Source: RFPI01 sp964398195
GTDB taxonomy: Bacteria; Pseudomonadota; Gammaproteobacteria; Burkholderiales; Methylophilaceae
Length of the DNA: 64,000 nucleotides
Direction: 5' to 3'
Assembly (NCBI GenBank): GCA_964398195.1
Contig: CAYNLW010000001.1
Coordinates: 34,353 to 98,352, forward strand
Shown: positions 8,745-16,094 of the stretch, piece after piece
How the letters are laid out: each line of letters starts with the position of its first letter
How positions within the stretch are numbered: position 1 is the stretch's first letter
The notes under the pieces: generated by a model
Seen by the model: the letters and a program-made list of their open reading frames with translations, nothing else
Databases searched by the model: none
Told to the model about the DNA's origin: nothing
Translations under genes and position numbers: made by a program

Positions 8745-9911
8745 TTAGAAGAACAAGATAGCGCCTAGAGAGATGTTTTTGGATCTTGCATCAGCACGGT
8801 CCATGTAACCTTGTGCTTCAGATCTGATGTCGTTGTACTCAGCAACCAAGTTCAAAGACTTAGTCAATGGGTGGTAAGCACCGATAGTGATACGACGGTT
8901 CTCATCAACTAGGTCAGCTGTAGTTGCACGGTCAGTTCTTGTTGCGTCCAAACGTGACACACCCCATGCAGCACCCAATTTAGTGCCAGTTGGGATCACG
9001 TATGTAGCTTGCAAGTAACCACCGTTAGAATCACGTTTAGCGCCAGATACGTCAGCACCTAAGTTATTCATAAATGTAGTACCTAAACCACGACCATCAT
9101 AGATGTAACCAGTCAAGCCTAAGTTACCGTAGTTAACATTAGCACCTAAGTCAAAAGCTGTTACTGAGTAGTCATTAGCTTGGTTTTGTACATCATAAGA
9201 TGCAAAAGAAGCCCAAACTTTACCAGAGAAGTCACCAGTCCATGCGTAAGAAGCTTTACCTTCAACGCCTAAACGGTCTTGGTATAAGCTGTTCAAGCTA
9301 GTTTGGTTAGGGTTAGTCAAAGCAAGAGTTGCTTGGAAACCGTTCCAGTTAGGTGTGGTGTATGCAATTTGACCTTTCCAAGCTGCATACACATAACCGG
9401 TTCCGATACCACCCAATGTCGTATTGAATGATTGACCGGAGATGTTAGAACCACCACCAACGCCCAACAATGTCATATCGTTCAAGATAGCGTCAGAAGC
9501 GAAAATGCCTAAGTCTTTACCTAACTTGATAGAACCCCAAGAAGCGTCACCGAATTGCAAGAATGTTTGACGATTCAAGAAAGTGTTAGTAACGCCGCCA
9601 CCTACAGCACCGTCACCAGTTACTGTATTTTCAGATACAGCTGGTTGGAAGCTGATAGTCCAGCTAACGTCTAAGTCGTTTTGACGTGTTTTACCAGTGA
9701 AACCGATCCAAGCTGGTAACAAACCAGTGTTGATACCGTTGGCTGTCTTGTCGCCACGAGCGTCACGGCCAGTAGCGATAGAACCAACAGCACCTGGAGC
9801 ACCGCTAGCACGTGTGTTGATGTAGTAAGCATTAACGTTACCGCTAATGTCGATAGTCCAGTCACCAGCTGGAATTGTGATACCAGCTTGAGCTGCAGAG
9901 GATAGTGCCAT
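8745..9911 (-). pseudogene. Gram-negative porin lacking its native start and signal-peptide N-terminus
   Basis: The body is a betaproteobacterial outer-membrane porin: Ala-Gln-Ala cleavage region, then GITIPAGDWTIDISGNVNAYY, alternating beta-strand texture throughout, and a C-terminus ending in an aromatic residue (LGAILFF). The first ATG (9911) gives only MALSSAAQA before the mature part. In the same frame upstream one can still read QIKYNAGAV back to a TAG at about 9936-9938, with no ATG, GTG or TTG between, so the positively charged start of the signal peptide is gone. The break lies exactly where the recombinase-bearing DNA begins. It may be inactive, may use an ATT start, or may depend on a rearrangement. 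The strong terminator at 8689 suggests it was once well expressed. Confidence 0.75.
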
Positions 9912-9972
9912 AACAGCACCAGCATTGTATTTAATCTGCTATCTCAATTGATTTCAAAGAGTTTTCTAACAA

Positions 9973-11226
9973 TCAGAACAGTAGTCGATTTTCTGGTGCC
10001 AAATCTGAATTAAAGTGACAAATTTTGTCTAGGTAATCTCCCCACCATTTCATCATCTCAATTCTTTCTGGCATATACTGTGCTCTGTTATATGCTCGTC
10101 TAATTTGATTCCCATCTGAATGAGCTAATTGTCTCTCGATAACATCTGGTCTAAAGTTATTCTCATTGAGTATCGTACTTGCTATTGCTCTAAAGCCATG
10201 AACGGTCATTTTATTTTTATACCCCATATTATAAAGACCATAAATCAATGCATGATTTAAAAGGGGCTTATCTGGATTCTCTTTGTAAAAGACATAACCC
10301 TCACTTGGGTAAATTTTTTTGATATATCTTAAAAGACCGACTGCCTGTCTTGAGAGAGGAATAATATGTTCAACTCTCATTTTCATTCTTGATGCTGGAA
10401 TTTTCCATATCTCCTTATCTAAATCAAACTCATCCCATCTTGATCCCAATAGTTCGTTTTTTCTGACAAAAGTCAGCGCAATCAATTGGAGGGCAAACTT
10501 AACTATCTCATCACCTTCTTTTTGATATAAAGAGATGTCTTTCATTAGTCTTGGAAGTTCGTTTACATTTACAGCTTTAAAGTGCTGAACTGTATGTTGA
10601 TGAAGTGCTGATCCAAGTCCAAAAGTAATGTCGTTTTTGCACACTCCTATTACTATTGCAAAATGCCAAATTTGTGTCAGATCATTTAGAGTTCTTCTAG
10701 CAAGATTAAATGAGCCTCTATCCTCTATTTTTTGTATCAGCTTCAACAAATCATTTCTAGAAATTTTGTTGATCTTCCTCTCCCCTACATAACAAAGAAC
10801 ATTTTTTTTGAGTCTCCGTTCAACCTCTTTAAGATGTGCTATTGCCCATTTAGCTGATTTTCTTGTTATCCATTGGGAAACAACATCTTTAAATTTCAAA
10901 TCAGACTTATTTTTATCTTCAGGATTATTTTCTATAGATATGGTGTTCTTAACTAAGTGTGTAGGATGATTGTATTTAACAATTAATAACCTCTCGTAAA
11001 ACTCTCTAGCCTGTCTATATGCCTCGAGTTTATCCTGGGTTTTACAGCTGTGGCGATAAGTTCTACCATTATCGAAATATGTTGCCCACCAATATGGTGA
11101 TGCATTATTAAGATATATTTTTAGCTTTTTAGGGTAGTTTGGGACAGAAGTTACAGTCCCGGGAATAGCTGCTGTTCGGTGACGTTTTTTGGTGCTTAAT
11201 TGATCTAGAGTCAATTTTTTTGTCAT
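9973..11226 (-). CDS. Tyrosine recombinase (P4-type integrase)
   Basis: A 417-residue site-specific recombinase. The C-terminal catalytic domain shows the first Arg in TFVRKNELLGSRWDEFDL, the beta-hairpin Lys region PASRMKMRVEHIIPLS, HGFR, LAHSDGN and the nucleophile Tyr in IRRAYNRAQYMPER, as in P4-like integrases of genomic islands. The N-terminal part differs from the usual P4 arm-binding domain and contains YWWATYFDNGRTYRHS. Base composition is visibly AT-richer than its neighbours, a sign of transfer. It lies downstream of a second recombinase on the same strand. The last codons carry one copy of the GTAGTCGAT element. The target site is unknown. Confidence 0.9.
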   Translation of the reverse strand: MTKKLTLDQLSTKKRHRTAAIPGTVTSVPNYPKKLKIYLNNASPYWWATYFDNGRTYRHSCKTQDKLEAYRQAREFYERLLIVKYNHPTHLVKNTISIENNPEDKNKSDLKFKDVVSQWITRKSAKWAIAHLKEVERRLKKNVLCYVGERKINKISRNDLLKLIQKIEDRGSFNLARRTLNDLTQIWHFAIVIGVCKNDITFGLGSALHQHTVQHFKAVNVNELPRLMKDISLYQKEGDEIVKFALQLIALTFVRKNELLGSRWDEFDLDKEIWKIPASRMKMRVEHIIPLSRQAVGLLRYIKKIYPSEGYVFYKENPDKPLLNHALIYGLYNMGYKNKMTVHGFRAIASTILNENNFRPDVIERQLAHSDGNQIRRAYNRAQYMPERIEMMKWWGDYLDKICHFNSDLAPENRLLF

Positions 11227-11280
11227 TGTGATTTCCTCAAAAATGACTAATTATTAATTATTCACTTAAATAAAATCTAC

Positions 11281-11323
11281 CTTTTTTGTAGTAGAAAAAG
11301 CTATCGACTACAAATCGACTACT
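11281..11323. repeat. Clustered direct and inverted repeats between the two recombinases
   Basis: Two direct copies of ATCGACTAC lie at 11303-11311 and 11314-11322, one helical turn apart. An inverted pair TTTGTAGT (11285-11292) and ACTACAAA (11307-11314) overlaps them. A 12-base copy, AAATCGACTACT at 11312-11323, recurs in reverse orientation at 9980-9991 inside the end of the downstream integrase gene. The layout resembles recombinase arm or core sites, or an operator for the integrase at 11226. Confidence 0.6.
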
Positions 11324-11353
11324 CTTAAAAGAAGCGTCCAGTTACTAGACGCT
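11324..11353 (-). terminator. Terminator after the upstream recombinase
   Basis: An inverted repeat, AGCGTC (11333-11338) and GACGCT (11348-11353), with a T-rich tail in the minus direction. It stands 7 bases beyond the stop of the 491-residue recombinase. A T run also follows on the plus side, so it may work both ways. Confidence 0.7.
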
Positions 11354-11360
11354 CATTTTT

Positions 11361-12836
11361 TTATTCTGTTTTAAAGTTATAGAGCCTCCAATTTGGAATC
11401 AAGTCGAAATCAATACAATTAGAAAAATCCAGTTGTTGATACCAATCATTATAAGTCAATAAGTCTGATGGTTTAATATAGGTGGTTGCCGAAATATTTC
11501 CAGATGGTGATTGACCAACGACATACGCAAACTTATTTTCAGAAATATCGAGGTTATGTGAGAAGAAGTTAATAACATTGTGTCTTAGAGAGTGAAATGA
11601 GGTTCTAGCAGTTGTGACATTACAGTGTCTAGCGTTTGTATATGTATCATTGAACCACTTACTAAAGACACTTCCATAGCTGTTCCTTTGGGTTTTGTAT
11701 TTAAGCTCTGGAAATAGCCGCTCATCCCCCCTTTGCTTCCTGAATTCCAAAAACTCAATCAATCCCAATCGAATGAGCAGAGGGTGTATGGGAACTAAGC
11801 GCTTATGATAGTGGCGCTTCAAAGATTTCTTAGTTTTAGTATGATCATTCTCGTTAATATCAAAAACCCAAATGTTAGTTTTTGGTTCTTGATAGATATC
11901 TGAAACGAATAGCTGACATATTTCACCTTGCCTTGCCCCTGTAAGTAATCCTATCAGAGGCACCCAATATTTGAAGCTTTTATCATGCTCCAGCTCTAAG
12001 TAAAATCTGCTGTTAAATAATTTTCTGAGATCCTGACAAGTAAAAACCGCCCTGTCATCAAAGCTACGAGACTTAATTTTAATGACACCTTTTAATGGTT
12101 CATTTAGATGAGGGATGGCGTATTCGTGTTTATCTAACCAGTCTAAGAATGAAGATAGCTTTTGTAAGTAAGTAGCCTTAGTTCTGTCATGTAATTTCTC
12201 CGTCTCACAAAGTTTTAGTTTCAATAACTGATTAATTGATAGCCCTTTGTATTTAGGGTTTTTCCGCCTGTTCTTTGGGTAATTAAGTACAACAGTTTTA
12301 TATTGAATGGCATGTTGCTTAGTAAGTGCCGATGTTGGAATATCACCGAAAAGCTCCAATAGAATGGGTAGTATCTCTTTTCTATAGGTTAGTTCTGAAT
12401 CACTATTGTATTTCCAGTTCAATTTTCGCTCATCAATAAAGAGATTCATTGCTTCAGATATATTAATACTGAGCAGATTAGCTCTATTTTGATTCCTTAT
12501 TTCCTCTCTCAATAGCCGAATTTCCTCGACAAACCTCTCCTCTAGCCTTTGGTAATAGGTTATTTGATTAATGGGGTTTTGAAGAGTATTTCTTTCTTTA
12601 TACTTTTTAAGAATTTCGATTGCTTTTGTTATGCCATTCTCGGATTGGAAGTGATTTTTAGGTAATTCATCAAATACTCTAGCTAATTCCTTAGCGATAC
12701 TTAAAGCTTCCTCGCGACTTTTGGTGCCAAGTGAAAGGCGAATGAACTCCTTAGCTACTTTGCTGTTTCTGGGCACTCTCCTTTGAAAGCCATAAGTGCC
12801 TTGTCTGTCTCTATAAATATATGTGGGAATAGCCAA
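11361..12836 (-). CDS. Site-specific tyrosine recombinase (phage-type integrase)
   Basis: A 491-residue recombinase unrelated in detail to the downstream one. It opens with an N-terminal MAIPTYIYRDRQGTYGFQRR segment like DUF6538 and has a long helical linker (about 90-220, partly coiled coil). Catalytic residues are seen in LLTGARQGEICQL (Arg), HSLRHNVINFF (His-x-x-Arg) and TTYIKP (Tyr); the usual third-box His is Gln (VVGQSPSGN). The DNA is AT-rich. It is transcribed away from the tRNA-Gly at 12925-12995, a common position for an integrase beside its attachment site. Bases 12837-12924 hold no gene. Confidence 0.88.
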   Translation of the reverse strand: MAIPTYIYRDRQGTYGFQRRVPRNSKVAKEFIRLSLGTKSREEALSIAKELARVFDELPKNHFQSENGITKAIEILKKYKERNTLQNPINQITYYQRLEERFVEEIRLLREEIRNQNRANLLSINISEAMNLFIDERKLNWKYNSDSELTYRKEILPILLELFGDIPTSALTKQHAIQYKTVVLNYPKNRRKNPKYKGLSINQLLKLKLCETEKLHDRTKATYLQKLSSFLDWLDKHEYAIPHLNEPLKGVIKIKSRSFDDRAVFTCQDLRKLFNSRFYLELEHDKSFKYWVPLIGLLTGARQGEICQLFVSDIYQEPKTNIWVFDINENDHTKTKKSLKRHYHKRLVPIHPLLIRLGLIEFLEFRKQRGDERLFPELKYKTQRNSYGSVFSKWFNDTYTNARHCNVTTARTSFHSLRHNVINFFSHNLDISENKFAYVVGQSPSGNISATTYIKPSDLLTYNDWYQQLDFSNCIDFDLIPNWRLYNFKTE

Positions 12837-12924
12837 TGTAATTTTTCCACCATTACATCTGCCATGTTTGATATTAAAGCAATGCTCTAACTGGTGAGCC
12901 TTAGACTAAACTCAGCGCTTCTAA

Positions 12925-12995
12925 TAGCGCCGACGGGAATCGAACCCGCGTATCGAGCTTGGGAAGCTAGCGTTCTACCATTGAACTACATCCGC
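12925..12995 (-). tRNA. tRNA-Gly(CCC) with an unpaired acceptor stem
   Basis: Read on the minus strand from 12995, the sequence folds into a tRNA with D arm GTTC/GAAC, anticodon loop TTCCCAA (anticodon CCC, Gly) and T arm GCGGG/CCCGT around TTCGATT. It resembles E. coli glyU. The anticodon stem has one mismatch (CTAGC against GCTCG). The acceptor 5' strand GCGGATG does not pair with the 3' strand CGGCGCT, and no CCA is encoded. The fault is confined to the 3' half, facing the recombinases, as expected if an element replaced the 3' end with a poorly matching copy. It may be non-functional. Confidence 0.75.
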
Positions 12996-13151
12996 TACGG
13001 GGTGGGGATATTTTAATCTAAGCAGGGGGGAAATGGCGCTTTGACGAATATATTTTTCATGGCGGGTGGCGCAGTTGTGGTTTGCTTATTCAAGCTAAAT
13101 CCTAGAAAATATCGGCTGTTTTTGTCTTTTATTTGTTCATCGGTAGCCAAA

Positions 13152-13358
13152 TTGATTGTTCTGACTATTAACGGAAAAGCTCGCGAATTTGCTTTTGCTG
13201 AAATGCATGTAGCAGCGTTGGTTGAGCATTTGGGTTTAACTGGCAAGCGGCTTGCCATTGAGTTGAATGGCGAGATTGTGCCGCGTAGCCAGTTTGCGCA
13301 GGTGTCTTTGCAATCTGGGGATAAGTTAGAAATTGTTGGCGCTGTTGGTGGTGGTTAA
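13152..13358 (+). CDS. thiS: Sulfur carrier protein ThiS
   Basis: A ubiquitin-fold protein of about 68 residues ending in GAVGGG, whose terminal Gly-Gly is adenylated and thiocarboxylated to give sulfur for the thiazole ring of thiamine. The open frame extends back to an ATG at 13041, but that adds 37 unlike residues. The TTG at 13152 gives the normal start (M)IVLTINGKAREF, so I choose it. The ribosome binding site is weak (GGTAG). thiG follows after 8 bases. I looked for a TPP riboswitch in 13000-13150 and saw none. Confidence 0.88.
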   Translation: MIVLTINGKAREFAFAEMHVAALVEHLGLTGKRLAIELNGEIVPRSQFAQVSLQSGDKLEIVGAVGGG

Positions 13359-13366
13359 AGAGGTTT

Positions 13367-14152
13367 ATGGATAATTTACATATCGCAGGTCGTAGCTTTC
13401 ATTCGCGTTTACTGGTGGGGACTGGTAAATACAAAGACTTTCAACAAACCCGTCAGGCGATTGATGCCAGTGGGGCGCAAATTGTCACGGTGGCGATACG
13501 GCGGACGAATATTGGTCAGAATGCGGGTGAGCCATCACTGTTAGATTTTTTGCCGCCGGAACAATTTACCTATTTGCCTAATACAGCTGGTTGTTACAGC
13601 GCCGATGAAGCGGTGCGTACACTGCGCTTGGCGCGTGAATTATTAGACGGGCATCAGCTAGTCAAGCTAGAGGTGTTGGGTGACCCCAATACGCTTTATC
13701 CGAATGTGGTCGAGACGCTGAAGGCGGCGGAGATTTTGGTTAAAGATGGCTTTGAAGTGATGGTATATACCTCAGATGACCCGATTATCGCGCAACAACT
13801 AGAGCAAATTGGCTGTTGTGCGATTATGCCGTTGGCATCGCTGATAGGTTCTGGCATGGGCATACTGAACCCTTGGAATCTACAAATTATTATTGAAAAT
13901 GCCAAAGTGCCGGTGCTAGTCGATGCCGGCGTAGGCACCGCTTCTGATGCGGCGATAGCTATGGAGTTGGGGTGTGCTGGTATTTTGATGAATACCGCCA
14001 TCGCCGGCGCCAAAGATCCGGTATTGATGGCGTCTGCCATGAAGAAAGCAGTAGAGGCGGGGCGTGAGGCATTTTTAGCGGGTCGTATGGCGAAAAAACT
14101 TTACTCCGCTTCGCCTAGCTCGCCGACGGCTGGCTTAATTAGTGGGAGTTAA
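13367..14152 (+). CDS. thiG: Thiazole synthase ThiG
   Basis: A 261-residue TIM-barrel enzyme that builds the thiazole phosphate of thiamine from deoxyxylulose phosphate, dehydroglycine and ThiS thiocarboxylate. The family stretches LLVGTGKYKDF, VTVAIRRTNIGQ, LKLARELL-like (residues about 83-95), VLVDAGVGTASDAAIAMELGC and GCAGILMNTAIAGAKDP are all present. The active-site Lys is expected in the VKLEVLGD strand. Length is normal. It is coupled to thiS and continues into apaG with 4 bases between stop and GTG. Confidence 0.95.
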   Translation: MDNLHIAGRSFHSRLLVGTGKYKDFQQTRQAIDASGAQIVTVAIRRTNIGQNAGEPSLLDFLPPEQFTYLPNTAGCYSADEAVRTLRLARELLDGHQLVKLEVLGDPNTLYPNVVETLKAAEILVKDGFEVMVYTSDDPIIAQQLEQIGCCAIMPLASLIGSGMGILNPWNLQIIIENAKVPVLVDAGVGTASDAAIAMELGCAGILMNTAIAGAKDPVLMASAMKKAVEAGREAFLAGRMAKKLYSASPSSPTAGLISGS

Positions 14153-14156
14153 ATAG

Positions 14157-14546
14157 GTGACTGAGCAAACGCAACAAGACTATCAAATCAGCGTTAAGGT
14201 GATCGCCACTTATTTGCCTGACCAGTCTGACCCTAAAGATGAGAAATATGTATTTTCTTATCGCGTGCATATTCAAAATACCGGCAAAGTAGCGGCGCAA
14301 TTAATCAGCCGTCAGTGGATTATTCATGATGCCAATAACGAAATGATGGACGTCAGCGGGCTGGGTGTGGTGGGAGAGCAGCCGTTATTAGAACCTAACG
14401 CTTATTTTGAATATGTCAGTGGTACTTTGCTGAAAACGCCGAATGGCACCATGATGGGCTACTATTTTTTCACGGCGGTAGATGGCCATCAATTTAGGGT
14501 AGAGATTCCTATGTTTAACCTGAGCGTGCCGGGAAGTTTGCATTGA
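14157..14546 (+). CDS. apaG: ApaG/CorD family protein (Co2+/Mg2+ efflux-associated)
   Basis: A 129-residue single-domain protein with the ApaG pattern SYRVHIQNTGKVAAQLISRQW and GVVGEQPLLEPNAYFEYVSG. In Salmonella the homologue CorD influences Co2+ resistance and Mg2+ efflux; the biochemical function is open. The start is GTG at 14157 with GGGAG eight bases upstream. The stop overlaps the mltA start (ATGATG), so the two are translationally coupled. Confidence 0.92.
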   Translation: MTEQTQQDYQISVKVIATYLPDQSDPKDEKYVFSYRVHIQNTGKVAAQLISRQWIIHDANNEMMDVSGLGVVGEQPLLEPNAYFEYVSGTLLKTPNGTMMGYYFFTAVDGHQFRVEIPMFNLSVPGSLH

Positions 14547-15808
14547 TGCAAAAATCACCCTTGCTGTTGCTTGCTTTGCTGGTAACGGCGACTTCCTTGT
14601 TGACTGCTTGCCAAAGTATCAAGCCGATAATCCATAAATCTGATGTCGCTAGTAGCAGTGAGCAAGCGGCAAAATGTGATTGCCCCCCGTCCCCTTCTAT
14701 CCCAGAAGCTAAACCTAGCGAGAGCAAAGCAGAAGCAGTCAAAATTGCCGATTATGGCTTGCTTAAGCTGGCCGCATGGCAAGATGTAGAAAAGTTATTG
14801 GATAAAGATGATTTGACTAAGGCTTGGTCAGCTTGGCAGTTGGGCTGTAATGGCTTAAAGAACAAGCCGCAATGGCAGTCGGTATGCGCCTTGAGTGAGA
14901 AAGTAGGGCAAGCTGAAAAAAGCCAGATTATCGAATTTTTCAAAAACAATTTTAATGTTTATCAAGCCAACAATGCCGATGGCTCAGATACCGGCATGAT
15001 TACTGGCTATTACATGCCGATTTTAAAAGGCAGTAAAACGAAAACCGATAAGTTTTCCTACCCGCTGTATTCTCGCCCCAGTGATTTGATTACCGTAGAG
15101 CTAGCCTCAGTTTTTCCTGAACTAGCCAATAAGCGTGTGCGTGGACGGGTGGTGGGCAATAAATTAGTGCCTTATTATTCGCGCGCTGAAATAGACCAAG
15201 ATAACTCACCTTTGCAAGGCACTGAGTTGATTTGGACCGACGACCCCATCGAGCTATTCTTCTTGCAAATTCAAGGTTCAGGCATTATCCACTTGGATAA
15301 TGGTGAAAAAATTCCTGTTGGTTATGCCGATCAAAATGGCTTGGCTTATCAGTCCATCGGCCGTTTGCTGATAGATAAAGGTGAGTTGACCCTAGACAAA
15401 GCTTCTATGCAGGGGATTAAAGAGTGGGCAAGAAAGCATCCAGCGCGTTTGCGGGAGTTACTCAATCACAATCCTAGCTATGTATTCTTTCAAGAATTGC
15501 CCAATAATTTGCCTGGACCATTGGGGGCTTTAGGGGTGCCGATTTTGGCTGAGCGGGTGCTGGCGATAGATCCTAAATATATCCCCTTGGGCGCACCCGT
15601 GGTGCTGTCCACCACCTTGCCTAACAATAATAAAGCGCTCAATCGCTTAATGATGGCGCAAGATACAGGCGGTGCTATCAAAGGCGGTGTGCGGGCAGAC
15701 TTTTATTGGGGTGCCGGATTCGATGCGGGCAAAAATGCTGGCAGCATGAAACAAAAAGGCAAAATGTGGGTGCTGTTGCCTAAGGAATTTAAACTGCCGG
15801 CGATGTAA
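14543..15808 (+). CDS. mltA: Membrane-bound lytic murein transglycosylase A
   Basis: A 421-residue lipoprotein with signal MMQKSPLLLLALLVTATSLLTAC (lipobox LTAC, Cys about 23) followed by a Ser/Glu-rich tether. The MltA double-psi barrel and 3D domain follow: ITGYYMP, FFLQIQGSG, GYADQNG, and the C-terminal RLMMAQDTGGAIKGGVRADFYWG with the catalytic Asp. It cleaves glycan strands to give anhydro-muropeptides that AmpG can recycle. It overlaps apaG by 4 bases and ends before a terminator at 15855. Confidence 0.95.
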   Translation: MMQKSPLLLLALLVTATSLLTACQSIKPIIHKSDVASSSEQAAKCDCPPSPSIPEAKPSESKAEAVKIADYGLLKLAAWQDVEKLLDKDDLTKAWSAWQLGCNGLKNKPQWQSVCALSEKVGQAEKSQIIEFFKNNFNVYQANNADGSDTGMITGYYMPILKGSKTKTDKFSYPLYSRPSDLITVELASVFPELANKRVRGRVVGNKLVPYYSRAEIDQDNSPLQGTELIWTDDPIELFFLQIQGSGIIHLDNGEKIPVGYADQNGLAYQSIGRLLIDKGELTLDKASMQGIKEWARKHPARLRELLNHNPSYVFFQELPNNLPGPLGALGVPILAERVLAIDPKYIPLGAPVVLSTTLPNNNKALNRLMMAQDTGGAIKGGVRADFYWGAGFDAGKNAGSMKQKGKMWVLLPKEFKLPAM

Positions 15809-15854
15809 AGCCACAAGCGCTTGTCCAACAACTGGAAACAACCTAACAGCAGGC

Positions 15855-15884
15855 AAAAAAAAAGAGCCGTGAGGCTCCTTTTTT
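15855..15884. terminator. Bidirectional terminator between mltA and pqqA
   Basis: GAGCC (15864-15868) and GGCTC (15873-15877) form a hairpin with loop GTGA, flanked by an A run on the left and a T run on the right. It can end mltA on the plus strand and pqqA on the minus strand, whose genes converge here. Confidence 0.85.
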
Positions 15885-15900
15885 AGTAAGCAATTAACAA

Positions 15901-15972
15901 TTACTTGTTCATTACGTACATTGTTACTTCGAAACCGAAACGCATTTCAGTAGCAGCTGGTTTTGTCCACAT
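15901..15972 (-). CDS. pqqA: Coenzyme PQQ precursor peptide PqqA
   Basis: A 23-residue peptide starting MWTKPAATEMRFGFEVTMY and ending VMNK. The Glu and Tyr spaced E-x-x-x-Y (residues 15 and 19) are the two residues fused into pyrroloquinoline quinone, and MWTKP and RFGFEVT are family-typical. A strong ribosome binding site (AAGGAG) lies 7 bases before the ATG. No pqqB, C, D or E gene occurs in the window, so this is an isolated copy; methylotrophs such as Methylophilaceae often carry extra pqqA genes. PQQ is the cofactor of methanol dehydrogenase. It is preceded by an inverted-repeat promoter at 16017-16055. Confidence 0.95.
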   Translation of the reverse strand: MWTKPAATEMRFGFEVTMYVMNK

Positions 15973-16016
15973 AGTAGTCTCCTTAGATTTAAATTCACAA
16001 TACGATTAAGTACTGC

Positions 16017-16055
16017 GTGTGAAAGGACTATACCTAGCTAACTGATATTTCACAC
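16017..16055 (-). promoter_or_regulatory. Putative pqqA promoter inside an inverted repeat
   Basis: Read on the minus strand, TGTGAA (16049-16054) and TATAGT (16027-16032) are spaced by 16 bases like -35 and -10 elements. The 8-base inverted repeat GTGTGAAA/TTTCACAC (16048-16055 and 16017-16024) embraces the -10 box. This is the layout of an operator that could block or bend the promoter. The binding protein is unknown. Confidence 0.6.
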
Positions 16056-16094
16056 TCGGCCAGTGATTAAAAAAGCCTAAGGATTTTCATTAGA

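Larger units (their letters stand above)
9940..12965. mobile_element. Integrase-bearing element or remnant beside tRNA-Gly
   Basis: This AT-rich stretch carries only two tyrosine recombinases, site-like repeats and no other cargo. It lies between a porin cut at its 5' end and a tRNA-Gly whose 3' half looks foreign. The boundaries are estimates: about 9940 from loss of the porin frame and about 12965 from the tRNA anticodon stem, where the mismatched half begins. I see no second tRNA fragment near 9940, so the far attachment site is not identified. The stretch may be a deletion remnant of a larger island. Confidence 0.6.

Noticed and set aside
9671..9925. Hydrophobic frame overlapping the porin start on the minus strand
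   Set aside because: It lies in another frame of a clear porin, and its composition is the frame-shifted image of the porin codons.
13000..13151. Possible TPP riboswitch before thiS/thiG
   Set aside because: No CUGAGA-type or ACCUGAUCUGG-type conserved segment is present in the leader.
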